NCBI GenBank assembly: GCA_002280555.1
Contig: NCEE01000007.1
Span: forward strand, 54,313-95,210
Source: Sphingomonas sp. 32-62-10
GTDB lineage: Bacteria > Pseudomonadota > Alphaproteobacteria > Sphingomonadales > Sphingomonadaceae
Direction: 5' to 3'
DNA length: 40,898 nucleotides
The notes below the pieces were generated by a model. That model worked only from the letters and a program-made list of their open reading frames with translations. It had not been told where the DNA came from and did no database searches. Shown one piece after another: positions 32,715 through 40,655 of the stretch. A program made the translations under genes and the position numbers. Position 1 is the stretch's first letter. Each line of letters begins with the position of its first letter.

Positions 32715-34988
32715 TTAGAACTGGTTGTCACGGGGAAAGCCGTTGGGTGGCATCCGCCCTGCAGCGCCACGCGCTGCACGCCATGCCGCCATATCGGGCT
32801 CGTTACGGGTCCGTCCGCTCTCTCCGCCCATTGCCCAGCTAAGCCCCTGCGCCATGACGAAGCTGGTCACATCGGCGAGGCCGCCATCGCGGTAACGCTG
32901 AAGCTGCACCCCCTGGCCGCGCGCCATTTCCGGCAGTTCGGCGATCGGAAAAACCAGCAGCCGACGATTATCGCCGATCACGGCGACATAGTCAGCCGCC
33001 GGGTCGAGCGGTTTCACACGGCTCAGTCGCGCACCCGTCCGCGGTGTTACCACCGTTTTTCCCTTGCGCGTTTCGGCGATCAGATCAGCCGTCCGTACGA
33101 TGAAGCCCCGCCCGTCGCTCGCCGCCACAAGATGGCGTTCAGCACGGCTCGACGGAAACAGGTCAACAATTCCCGCCTCACCGTCCAGATCAATCATCAG
33201 CCGAAGCGGTTCACCAAAGCCGCGCCCGCCGGGCAATTTGTCAGCGGCCAGCGTGTAAAAACGGCCAGTCTCAGCCGCGAGCAGAATTTTGTCGGTGGTC
33301 TGCGCGTGGAAGGCGAAGGCCGGGCCGTCGCCTTCCTTGAACTTTAGCGCCTCAGTACCGGCTGTATCGATATGGCCCTTCATCGCCCTGATCCAGCCGC
33401 GCTGCGATAGGATGACGGTAATCGGCTCGCGATCGATCATCGCCTCGAGGGGAATCTCGCGCGCGGGTGCAGCTTCCGCAACCGTCGTCCGGCGTTTGCC
33501 GAGCGGCGTATCCTGGCCATAGCGGATCAGCAGCTTGCCCAGATCCTTCTTCATTCGCGTCCGCTGGCGTGCATCACTGCCCAGCAATGCCTCCAGGCCC
33601 GCGCGTTCCTCCTCCAGCTTGTCGCGCTCCTTGCGCAGCTCCATTTCTTCAAGGCGACGCAGACTGCGCAACCGCATGTTGAGGATCGCTTCGGCCTGGC
33701 GGTCGGTCAACTCAAACTCGGCGATCATCACCGGCTTAGGCTCGTCCTCGTTGCGGATAATCTCGATCACGCGGTCGAGGTTGAGGAAGGCGATGATGTA
33801 GCCATCGAGCAGCTCGACCCGGTCGGCGATCTTGTCGAGCCGGTGTTGCGATTTGCGCTGAAGCACGATGAACTGGTGATCGAGCCATGCCGACAGCGCC
33901 TCACGCAGGCTCATCACACGCGGCGTCCTACGCGCGTCGAGCACGTTGAGGTTGAGCGGCACGCGCACTTCGAGATCACTCAGCCGGAACAGACTTTCCA
34001 TCAGCAGATCGGCATCAACGGTGCGGCTGCGCGGTTCCAGCACGATGCGGATCTCGCTGTCCGATTCATCGCGCACATCGACGAAGATCGGCAGCTTCTT
34101 GTCGTTAACGATCGCGGCCAGCGCCTCGATCAGCTTGCCCTTCTGGATGCCGTAAGGGATCTCGGTGACAATCGCGTTCCAGGTACCCCGCCCCTGATCC
34201 TCGATATGCCAGCGCGCCCGCACACGGAACGAGCCGCGCCCAGTGGCATAGGTCTCTGCGATGCTCGCCGCGCTGTCGACCACCAACCCGCCGGTGGGGA
34301 AATCCGGCCCGGCGACCTTCGACATGATCGCAGCATCATCGGCCTTGGGATCATCGATCAGCAGCAGCGCCGCTTCGATCAGCTCGGCAGCGTTATGCGG
34401 CGGTATGCTCGTAGCCATGCCGACCGCGATTCCGCTGGCGCCGTTTGCCAGCAGATTGGGGAACAGGCCCGGAAACAGCTCGGGTTCTTCCTCTTCGCCA
34501 TTATAGGTCGGCTTCAGGTCGGTCGCGTTTTCATCGAGCCCGTCCATCAGGTCGATCGCAACCTGGGTCAGCCGAGCCTCGGTGTAGCGGTAGGCGGCGG
34601 CGTTATCACCGTCGATGTTGCCGAAATTGCCCTGCCCGTCGACCAGCGGATAGCGCAGCGCGAAATCCTGTGCGAGCCGCACCATCGCGTCATAGACCGA
34701 CTGGTCGCCGTGTGGATGGTACTTACCGATCACATCGCCGACAACGCGCGCGCATTTCTTGTAGCCCTGCGCCGGATCGAGCTTCAGCAGCCGCATTGCC
34801 CAGAGCAGCCGCCGATGCACCGGCTTCAGGCCGTCGCGCACATCAGGCAGCGACCGCGCGGTAATGGTCGACATCGCATAGACAAGGTAGCGTTCCGACA
34901 GCGCGCTATCGAACGGCGAGTCGGTTTGGCCGGGAATAGGATCGGGCTGAGGCGCAGGGGCGTCGGGGTCAATCAGGTCGGTGGTCAT
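32715..34988 (-). CDS. parC: DNA topoisomerase IV subunit A
   Basis: ParC is the DNA-cleaving subunit of topoisomerase IV, which decatenates daughter chromosomes. It has 757 residues with the winged-helix cleavage domain (LPDVRDGLKPVHRRLLWAM), the quinolone region GKYHPHGDQSVYDAMVRLAQ, the catalytic Tyr in AAAYRYTEARL, a coiled-coil around residues 440-500 and a C-terminal beta-pinwheel. The first quinolone-region position (Ser80 of E. coli) is Gln here and Glu84 is Asp. The length and the lack of the GyrA box favour ParC over GyrA. Confidence 0.93.
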   Translation of the reverse strand: MTTDLIDPDAPAPQPDPIPGQTDSPFDSALSERYLVYAMSTITARSLPDVRDGLKPVHRRLLWAMRLLKLDPAQGYKKCARVVGDVIGKYHPHGDQSVYDAMVRLAQDFALRYPLVDGQGNFGNIDGDNAAAYRYTEARLTQVAIDLMDGLDENATDLKPTYNGEEEEPELFPGLFPNLLANGASGIAVGMATSIPPHNAAELIEAALLLIDDPKADDAAIMSKVAGPDFPTGGLVVDSAASIAETYATGRGSFRVRARWHIEDQGRGTWNAIVTEIPYGIQKGKLIEALAAIVNDKKLPIFVDVRDESDSEIRIVLEPRSRTVDADLLMESLFRLSDLEVRVPLNLNVLDARRTPRVMSLREALSAWLDHQFIVLQRKSQHRLDKIADRVELLDGYIIAFLNLDRVIEIIRNEDEPKPVMIAEFELTDRQAEAILNMRLRSLRRLEEMELRKERDKLEEERAGLEALLGSDARQRTRMKKDLGKLLIRYGQDTPLGKRRTTVAEAAPAREIPLEAMIDREPITVILSQRGWIRAMKGHIDTAGTEALKFKEGDGPAFAFHAQTTDKILLAAETGRFYTLAADKLPGGRGFGEPLRLMIDLDGEAGIVDLFPSSRAERHLVAASDGRGFIVRTADLIAETRKGKTVVTPRTGARLSRVKPLDPAADYVAVIGDNRRLLVFPIAELPEMARGQGVQLQRYRDGGLADVTSFVMAQGLSWAMGGESGRTRNEPDMAAWRAARGAAGRMPPNGFPRDNQF

Positions 34989-35027
34989 CGTCCCGCCGTC
35001 ACTAGCGCCGACAACCGCGCATGGCCA

Positions 35028-35051
35028 CTAGCCAGTTTCGTTTCAGGCTAG
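35028..35051 (-). other. Weak hairpin after the LysR gene
   Basis: CTAGCC (35028-35033) and GGCTAG (35046-35051) can pair around a 12-base loop, seven bases past the LysR stop on the minus strand. The stem is short and lacks a T-tract, so a terminator role is weakly supported. Confidence 0.25.
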
Positions 35052-35057
35052 CCGATA

Positions 35058-36008
35058 TCAAGCCGAGCCATCCGTTGGAGTTGCTTCACCCGGCGGTTCC
35101 AAAATGCCGTCGCTGTCGTCACCTGCGGCCAATCGCACCTCGGCCATCAGCCAGTCTCGAAAAGCGCGGATCTTGGGCTGGTTGCGCTTGCTTTCCGGAT
35201 GAACCAGCCAAAATCCCGCTTGCCAGTGGGCCGCTTTGACGTGCGGCAGCAGTCGCACCAGTTGGCCCGAATCGATCTGCGCCTGCCAATAGCCGGGCGT
35301 CAGCATCGCAACGCCCTGCCCGTTAATCGCCGCATTGCCGACCAGAACCTGTGAATCGAAATAAACGCCGGCGGGCTGGTCGCCGCAATCGGCGAGCCCA
35401 ACCGCCCCAAGCCATGCCGTCCACCATTGTTCGTCAGCGATCCGCGGCAGCGCCAGCAAATCGCGGGCGTCCTCAATCGGCGCATGGCGCGCTATCACAT
35501 TGGGGCTGGCGAAGGGCGCAAACGCCATCCGCATTACAAACTGGTGCCGAACGCCCGGCCAGGGAGGCGTGCCCGAGCGGATGGCAACATCTGCCTCCCC
35601 CCGCATCAAATCGATGATCTGATCTTCGACGCGTAGCCGCACCGCCAGCCCCGGCTGGCTCAGTTGAAACGCCCCCAACCGCCCGGCGAGCCAGTTTGTG
35701 CCAAAACTCGTCGGCGCACTGATTGTCAGCACCGATGCAGCTTCGTCGCGGATCGATCCGAATGCGTCGCCCAGCAAATCAAAGGCGCCGGTCACCTGCG
35801 GTGAAATCCGTTTGGCGAGGTCGGTCAGCGCGAGCCCTCGACCATCACGAACGAACAGTTTTGCGCCCAGCCGCTCCTCAAGCAATTTGATTTGATAGCT
35901 CACAGCCGCCTGCGTCATCCCGAGTTCGGCGGCCGCGCGCGTGAAGTGCAGGTGCCGGGCCGCAGCCTCAAAAACCCGAACGGCGGCAAGTGGTGGCAGG
36001 TGGCGCAT
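35058..36008 (-). CDS. LysR family transcriptional regulator (GcvA/AmpR-like)
   Basis: A 316-residue LTTR. The N-terminal helix-turn-helix (LPPLAAVRVFEAAARHLHFT, then RAAAELGMTQAAVSYQIKLLEERLGAKLF) is of the GcvA/AmpR subgroup, and a periplasmic-binding-like effector domain follows. The ATG at 36008 is chosen because the extension upstream is not family-like. A 25-base dyad with an 11-base spacer lies six bases upstream and is the obvious autoregulatory site. The divergent neighbour is the UrcA-family gene, a likely target. Confidence 0.92.
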   Translation of the reverse strand: MRHLPPLAAVRVFEAAARHLHFTRAAAELGMTQAAVSYQIKLLEERLGAKLFVRDGRGLALTDLAKRISPQVTGAFDLLGDAFGSIRDEAASVLTISAPTSFGTNWLAGRLGAFQLSQPGLAVRLRVEDQIIDLMRGEADVAIRSGTPPWPGVRHQFVMRMAFAPFASPNVIARHAPIEDARDLLALPRIADEQWWTAWLGAVGLADCGDQPAGVYFDSQVLVGNAAINGQGVAMLTPGYWQAQIDSGQLVRLLPHVKAAHWQAGFWLVHPESKRNQPKIRAFRDWLMAEVRLAAGDDSDGILEPPGEATPTDGSA

Positions 36009-36013
36009 GCTAT

Positions 36014-36038
36014 AACATAAGCTCACCTTGTTTATGTT
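36014..36038. promoter_or_regulatory. LTTR-type dyad in the lysR-urcA gap
   Basis: AACATAA (36014-36020) and TTATGTT (36032-36038) are a perfect seven-base inverted repeat with an 11-base spacer. It lies six bases before the LysR start codon and about 80 bases before the divergent UrcA start. Size and position fit a LysR-type autoregulatory operator, although the strict T-N11-A core is not at the centre. Confidence 0.45.
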
Positions 36039-36118
36039 GTCCATTGATTTGTTGGTGGTCGCCGCCGTTATGCGGCATCTCATCGCCAGTCGGAGCACCC
36101 GGCAAGATGGAGGTAGAT

Positions 36119-36439
36119 ATGATGAAATCGATGATCATCGTTGCGCTCTTGATGGTGGCAACGTCAGCCGCAGCCCAGCAGCCAGAGTCTCCTGCGAATA
36201 GCATTCGTGTGTCGGCAGCCGATCTGGACGTTACCAGTGCGCAAGGTACTCGGGCGCTGGATCGTCGCCTAAAAGCTGCCGTGCGGCGCGTCTGCGGCGA
36301 ATTGGACGCACGCGATCCGTACCGCCAAAGCGCCTATCGGCAATGTCTGACGATCGCCAGACAATCGGCCAAGGCCGGGCGTGCCGCGCTGGTGGCGCAC
36401 GCTTCAGATCAAGCGCCAAGTATCAACATCAGCCGGTGA
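36119..36439 (+). CDS. UrcA family exported protein
   Basis: 106 residues with a signal peptide (MKSMIIVALLMVATSAAAQ, cut after AAA or AAQ) and one UrcA domain: VSAADLDVTSAQGTRALDRR, then VRRVCGELDARDP and YRQCLTIARQ with the two conserved cysteines that probably pair. UrcA proteins are common in sphingomonads and of unknown function. GGAGG at 36109-36113 supports the ATG at 36119 or 36122. Divergent from the LysR gene and followed by a 52-base inverted repeat. Confidence 0.88.
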   Translation: MMKSMIIVALLMVATSAAAQQPESPANSIRVSAADLDVTSAQGTRALDRRLKAAVRRVCGELDARDPYRQSAYRQCLTIARQSAKAGRAALVAHASDQAPSINISR

Positions 36440-36471
36440 TCGCACAAAGATACTGCCTAGTCGGTCATGCT

Positions 36472-36523
36472 ATTGAGGCATAAGTCCAGCTTGCTTGATA
36501 ACAAGCCAGCCTTATGCCTCAAT
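36472..36523. repeat. 52-base inverted repeat with nested stem
   Basis: Perfect 13-base arms at 36472-36484 (ATTGAGGCATAAG) and 36511-36523 (CTTATGCCTCAAT) enclose a second stem, GCTTG (36489-36493) with CAAGC (36502-36506). It starts 33 bases after the UrcA stop. There is no T-tract, so it could be a factor-dependent transcript end, an operator for the downstream hydrolase gene or a small mobile-element relic. Confidence 0.6.
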
Positions 36524-36572
36524 TCCCTGCCAAGGACTCGCAACCAACCCCGAACAGGGGTAGGCTGCACCC

Positions 36573-37472
36573 ATGAGATGGAAAATCCTTGCGCCACTGG
36601 TGGCGATGTTGCTGGGGCTATCGGCGATGATTCCCGATACGCCTTCGCTCCTCTCCTGGCCCGACCTTACTAGTCGCCCCCGCCCCCAAGCCGATGCCAC
36701 AATCAGCTATGGCGCCGATGCTTATCAGAAGGTCGATCTCTGGCTGCCCAAAGGCGCCGGCAAACATCCGGTGGTGCTGATGGTGCACGGCGGTTGCTGG
36801 CAGACCGCGATCGCCGACCGCACATTGATGAACTGGATCGCCGCTGATCTGCGCGGGCGCGGGATTGCGGTGTGGAATATCGATTATCGCGGTGTCGACC
36901 GGCCAGGCGGCGGTTATCCAGGCACTTTTCAGGATGCGGCCGCCGCAGCCGATGCGCTGGCAACCAATGCCGCGAGGTACCGATTGGATACCAGTCGCGT
37001 GGTCGCCGTCGGGCATTCGGCGGGCGGGCATCTGGCGTTATGGCTCGCCGGTCGGGCAAAGCTGCCAGTAAACAGCTTATTGCGGGCCAGAAACCCGTTG
37101 AAGATTGCCCATGTCGTTAGCCTTGGCGGGCTGCCCGATCTTGAGGCGACGGCGGCGAGCCCGGATAATGGCTGCGGTACAGAAATTGTTGCGAAGTTGA
37201 CCGGGCCGAAATCGGCATCGCGCCCAGACGTCTTCGCCGACACCTCGGTCCCGCGCCTGCTGCCGATCGGGGTTCCGCAGGAACTGGTGAACGGGGACAA
37301 TGACCGGATCATCCCGATGCGGCTGGGCACCGGCTATCGCCAGCAAGCAACCAAAGCGGGAGACCAGGCGACGCTTCACCGGATCGCCAACACCGGCCAT
37401 GTCGAGCTGATCGCGCCCGAAACAGCGGCCTGGGGCAAAGCGAGATCACTGATTGAGGCGGCATTCAAATGA
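36573..37472 (+). CDS. Exported alpha/beta hydrolase, kynurenine-formamidase-like, coupled to kynU
   Basis: 299 residues with a signal peptide or anchor (residues about 5 to 22) and an alpha/beta-hydrolase fold. LMVHGGCWQTA carries the HGGxW oxyanion motif shared with arylformamidases, GHSAGGHLALWLAGRA is the nucleophile elbow, and the catalytic pair is likely Asp of NGDNDRIIP and His of NTGHVELI. The stop overlaps the kynureninase ATG by four bases. It may hydrolyse N-formylkynurenine, but an exported location would be unusual for this cytoplasmic step. The specific substrate is inferred. Confidence 0.72.
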   Translation: MRWKILAPLVAMLLGLSAMIPDTPSLLSWPDLTSRPRPQADATISYGADAYQKVDLWLPKGAGKHPVVLMVHGGCWQTAIADRTLMNWIAADLRGRGIAVWNIDYRGVDRPGGGYPGTFQDAAAAADALATNAARYRLDTSRVVAVGHSAGGHLALWLAGRAKLPVNSLLRARNPLKIAHVVSLGGLPDLEATAASPDNGCGTEIVAKLTGPKSASRPDVFADTSVPRLLPIGVPQELVNGDNDRIIPMRLGTGYRQQATKAGDQATLHRIANTGHVELIAPETAAWGKARSLIEAAFK

Positions 37473-38686
37473 TGACGCTTGAAGAAGCGCGCGCGATCGA
37501 CGCCGCCGATCCGTTACGTCCGTTTCGCGATCGGTTTGCGCTGCCCGAGGGGGTGATTTACCTCGACGGCAATTCGCTTGGCCCCCTGCCTCGCGCCACC
37601 GGCCCGGCCATCACCGATATGGTCGATCGGCAATGGGGCGAGCGGCTGATCCGCAGCTGGAACGAGGGCTGGATCGACGCGCCACAGCGGATCGGCGACA
37701 AGATCGCCCGGCTGATCGGCGCTACGACTGGCGAAGTGATCGTCACCGATTCCACCTCGGTCAATCTGTTCAAGCTGATCGTGGCAGCGCTCCGGTTCGA
37801 TCCGACCCGGACGGTGATCGTCAGCGAGACGGGTAACTTTCCTACCGATCTGCACATTGCCGAAGGGGCGGTCGCCTGCGTCCCCGGCGCAACGCTGAAC
37901 GTTGTTCCCCGCGACCGGATCGGCCAAGCAATCAACGAACAGACGGCGCTCGTGCTGCTCACGCACGTTCACTACAAAACCGCTGCGCGCTTCGACATGG
38001 TCGAATGGACCGCGCGGGCGCATACTGCGGGGGCGCTGATCCTGTGGGATTTGAGCCATAGCGCGGGCGCAGTCCCGGTCGAGCTTAACCGTTGCGGAGC
38101 CGATTTCGCCGTCGGGTGTGGCTATAAGTATCTGAACGGTGGCCCCGGTTCGCCCGCTTATCTCTTCGTCGCCAGTCGGCTGCAGGAACGGTTGGCGAGC
38201 CCGCTGTCGGGCTGGATGGGGCATGCCGCGCCGTTCGATTTTGCCGATGGATATGCGCCCGCCCCCGGCGTCAAACGCTGGCTGGCCGGCACCCCGCCGA
38301 TGCTGGCAATGGCGGCGCTTGAAAGCGGGATTGACCTGATGCTGGCGGCCGATCCGTCGGCCATTGCCGTCAAAAGCGCGAGCCTGTTCAACCTGATGGC
38401 CTCGATCGGGGATAATCTCGGCCTTGAATGCGTCAGCCCTCGCGACCCGGCCCGACGCGGCAGCCATATCAGCTTCCGCCATCCCCAGGCTTATGCGCTG
38501 TGCCAGGCGCTGATCGCCCGTGGTGTCATCGGCGATTTTCGCGATCCTGACATTCTGCGCTTCGGCTTGACGCCACTCTATATCGGTCATGAAGATGTGG
38601 TGCGGGCAGGCCAAATTCTCGCCGCGATACTCACGGAGCAACATCACCTCGCGCCTGAATTCTCAAAGCGGTACGCCGTCACCTGA
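37469..38686 (+). CDS. kynU: Kynureninase
   Basis: Kynureninase is a PLP enzyme that cleaves kynurenine to anthranilate and alanine in tryptophan breakdown. The 405 residues match the family. YLDGNSLGPLPR opens the N-terminus, LWDLSHSAGAVPVEL holds the PLP-contact Asp and His, and GCGYKYLNGGPGSPAY carries the PLP lysine. The C-terminal SHISFRHPQAY and ILRFGLTPLYIGHEDVV are conserved. It is coupled to the hydrolase by a four-base overlap. No tryptophan dioxygenase is in this window. Confidence 0.96.
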   Translation: MMTLEEARAIDAADPLRPFRDRFALPEGVIYLDGNSLGPLPRATGPAITDMVDRQWGERLIRSWNEGWIDAPQRIGDKIARLIGATTGEVIVTDSTSVNLFKLIVAALRFDPTRTVIVSETGNFPTDLHIAEGAVACVPGATLNVVPRDRIGQAINEQTALVLLTHVHYKTAARFDMVEWTARAHTAGALILWDLSHSAGAVPVELNRCGADFAVGCGYKYLNGGPGSPAYLFVASRLQERLASPLSGWMGHAAPFDFADGYAPAPGVKRWLAGTPPMLAMAALESGIDLMLAADPSAIAVKSASLFNLMASIGDNLGLECVSPRDPARRGSHISFRHPQAYALCQALIARGVIGDFRDPDILRFGLTPLYIGHEDVVRAGQILAAILTEQHHLAPEFSKRYAVT

Positions 38687-38747
38687 TCTTCGATTGGTCG
38701 CAGCCGCCATACGCTATATGGTTAACGCTGGTACCAGGGAGATGGCG

Positions 38748-39677
38748 ATGCGATTCGCGATAGGATTTGCAGGGCTTTTGCTGCTGCTGGCGGGCTGTTC
38801 GCCGATTGGTGTCGATCCAGCGGCGATGTCCGGCGGCCAATCGCCGACGGGCAATCGCGCCGATACCAGCAATGCCGCGCTCGGCGATGACTTTGATTAC
38901 CGCTATGCGTTTCGCATGCCCGCCGCCCGCATCGCCGAAGTGCAGGACAGCCATGTCCGCGCCTGCGATCAGCTGGGCCGGGCGCGCTGCCGAGTGCTCA
39001 CCAATCGCTATCACGTCAACGATGCTGACAATAGCGTGACGGCGGTGCTCGCCTTTCAGATTGATCCGGTGATCGCCCGCACCTTTGGCCGTAATTCGGG
39101 CGCGGCGGTAAAGAATGCCGGTGGCCTAGTGATGGATTCGCGGATGATTGGCAGTGATGGTGCCGCCCGTGGCGGGGGCATCGTCGCGCGGTTGCGGGAG
39201 GAGATCGCCAATATCGACATGCAGTTGCGTGGCAATGTGAGCGACGCACAGCGCGCGGCCGCTGAAGAACGGCAGATGCGCCTGCGCGCAGCGGTTGCCA
39301 CCATCAGCGAGCTTGATCGCGGCGCGACGCAGGGGCTGGCAACCACCCCGGTGCTGTTCACTTACCAGTCGGGCACCGTGATTCCGTCGCTCGGCGGCTC
39401 GGCAACGGCAACTTTTGACAATGCCGGAGAGACCTTCATTCAATCCGCCGCTGCGATGACGCAGGTGCTTGCGGGCGTCGGGCCGTGGATCATCGTGCTG
39501 GTCGGTGTCGCGCTTATCCTTCGCCAGTTCATTCCGCGCGAGGAACCGGAGGTTGTCCGCGTCGCCCCAATTGCCGGAGCCGAACCCGCCGGCGAACCAA
39601 GCGAAAATCGCGGCACCCTGCAACGCTGGTTCGGTCGCGAGGCCGATGCGCCAAAGGAAACCGAGGAAGCGCGCTAA
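38748..39677 (+). CDS. DUF4349-like lipoprotein with a C-terminal membrane helix
   Basis: 309 residues. The lipobox LLAGC follows a short signal (FAIGFAGLLLLLAGC). A DUF4349-like beta-alpha domain covers about residues 45-150 (DYRYAFRMPAARIAEVQDSH, then ILxFxIDPxIARTFG-like sequence), then a helix of coiled-coil type (residues 150-210), and one membrane helix near 265-285 (WIIVLVGVALILRQFI). Such proteins are envelope components of unknown role. The ATG at 38748 is six bases after AGGGAG; another ATG lies at 38742. A GC-rich hairpin plus T-run follows the stop. Confidence 0.72.
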   Translation: MRFAIGFAGLLLLLAGCSPIGVDPAAMSGGQSPTGNRADTSNAALGDDFDYRYAFRMPAARIAEVQDSHVRACDQLGRARCRVLTNRYHVNDADNSVTAVLAFQIDPVIARTFGRNSGAAVKNAGGLVMDSRMIGSDGAARGGGIVARLREEIANIDMQLRGNVSDAQRAAAEERQMRLRAAVATISELDRGATQGLATTPVLFTYQSGTVIPSLGGSATATFDNAGETFIQSAAAMTQVLAGVGPWIIVLVGVALILRQFIPREEPEVVRVAPIAGAEPAGEPSENRGTLQRWFGREADAPKETEEAR

Positions 39678-39730
39678 ACCAAGCCCGTGATTGCGCGCCC
39701 CCGGCGCTTTCGATATAGGCTTGGTGCATT

Positions 39731-39780
39731 GCCCCGGCCCGCGCGACGTCACTACCCGCGCGGACGGGGCAGCTTATTTT
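39731..39780 (+). terminator. Intrinsic terminator (or purC leader hairpin)
   Basis: GCCCCG (39731-39736) pairs with CGGGGC (39765-39770), and inside it CCGCGCG (39739-39745) pairs with CGCGCGG (39757-39763). The stem of 13 pairs is followed by AGCTTATTTTG. It lies 54 bases after the lipoprotein stop and 29 bases before purC, so it may end the lipoprotein transcript or regulate purC. Confidence 0.6.
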
Positions 39781-39808
39781 GTGCACGTTCATCAAAGGTA
39801 CCGCCGCC

Positions 39809-40588
39809 ATGGCACGCCGCCGCCAAATCTATGAGGGCAAGGCCAAGATCCTTTACGAAGGGCCTGAACCCGGTACCCTGATCCAGTATTTCAAGGACGA
39901 TGCCACCGCGTTCAACGCGCAGAAAAAGGGCACGATCAGCGGTAAGGGCGTCCTCAACAACCGGATTTCCGAGCATGTGTTCACGCTGCTCGCGACGATC
40001 GGTGTGCCGACGCACTTCATCCGCCGCCTCAACATGCGCGAACAGCTGATCCGCCAGGTCGAAATCGTGCCGATCGAGGTTGTCGTGCGCAATGTTGCGG
40101 CCGGGTCGCTCAGCAAGCGACTAGGAATCGAGGAGGGCACACAGCTGCCCCGCACGATCATCGAATATTTCTACAAGGACGATGCCCTTGGTGATCCGAT
40201 GATCACGGACGAACACATCTCGTGTTTTGGCTGGGCTAGCCAGGAAGAGATGCACGACATTGCCGATCTGGCGATCCGCGTGAATGATTTCCTGTGCGGG
40301 CTGTTTGCCGGGATCGGCATCCGCCTCGTCGATTTCAAGCTCGAGTTCGGGCGGATTTGGGACAATGACTATGCCCGGATCATCCTGGCCGACGAGATCA
40401 GCCCTGATGGCTGCCGGTTGTGGGACATGGAGAGCGGCGAAAAGCTCGACAAGGATCGCTTCCGCCGCGATCTGGGTGGCGAGATCGAAGCCTATCAGGA
40501 GGTCGCACGCCGCCTCGGGCTGCTGCCCGAAGGTACCGACAGCGCGGTGCTCGATCTTGAAGAACATCGGCTGAAGCGCGGCAAGTGA
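39809..40588 (+). CDS. purC: Phosphoribosylaminoimidazole-succinocarboxamide synthase
   Basis: PurC ligates aspartate to CAIR in purine synthesis using ATP. The 259 residues match. Motifs: IYEGKAKILYEG (nucleotide loop), FKDDATAFNAQKKGTISGKG, VPIEVVVRNVAAGSLSKRLG, DFKLEFGRIWD and LADEISPDGCRLWD. The ATG at 39809 is used; an in-frame ATG at 39779 lies in the preceding hairpin tail. It precedes an ORF that begins like PurS, as in the usual purC-purS-purQ-purL order. Confidence 0.97.
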   Translation: MARRRQIYEGKAKILYEGPEPGTLIQYFKDDATAFNAQKKGTISGKGVLNNRISEHVFTLLATIGVPTHFIRRLNMREQLIRQVEIVPIEVVVRNVAAGSLSKRLGIEEGTQLPRTIIEYFYKDDALGDPMITDEHISCFGWASQEEMHDIADLAIRVNDFLCGLFAGIGIRLVDFKLEFGRIWDNDYARIILADEISPDGCRLWDMESGEKLDKDRFRRDLGGEIEAYQEVARRLGLLPEGTDSAVLDLEEHRLKRGK

Positions 40589-40655
40589 CGGTTGCAGCCG
40601 GGCACGCGGCTCGGCATAGCTTGCCCGCACCCCGCCCCTAACCGCGAGCACATCA

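Noticed and set aside
33843..35051. A 402-codon open frame antisense to parC
   Set aside because: The parC protein is complete with all motifs, and the antisense frame has no recognisable content.
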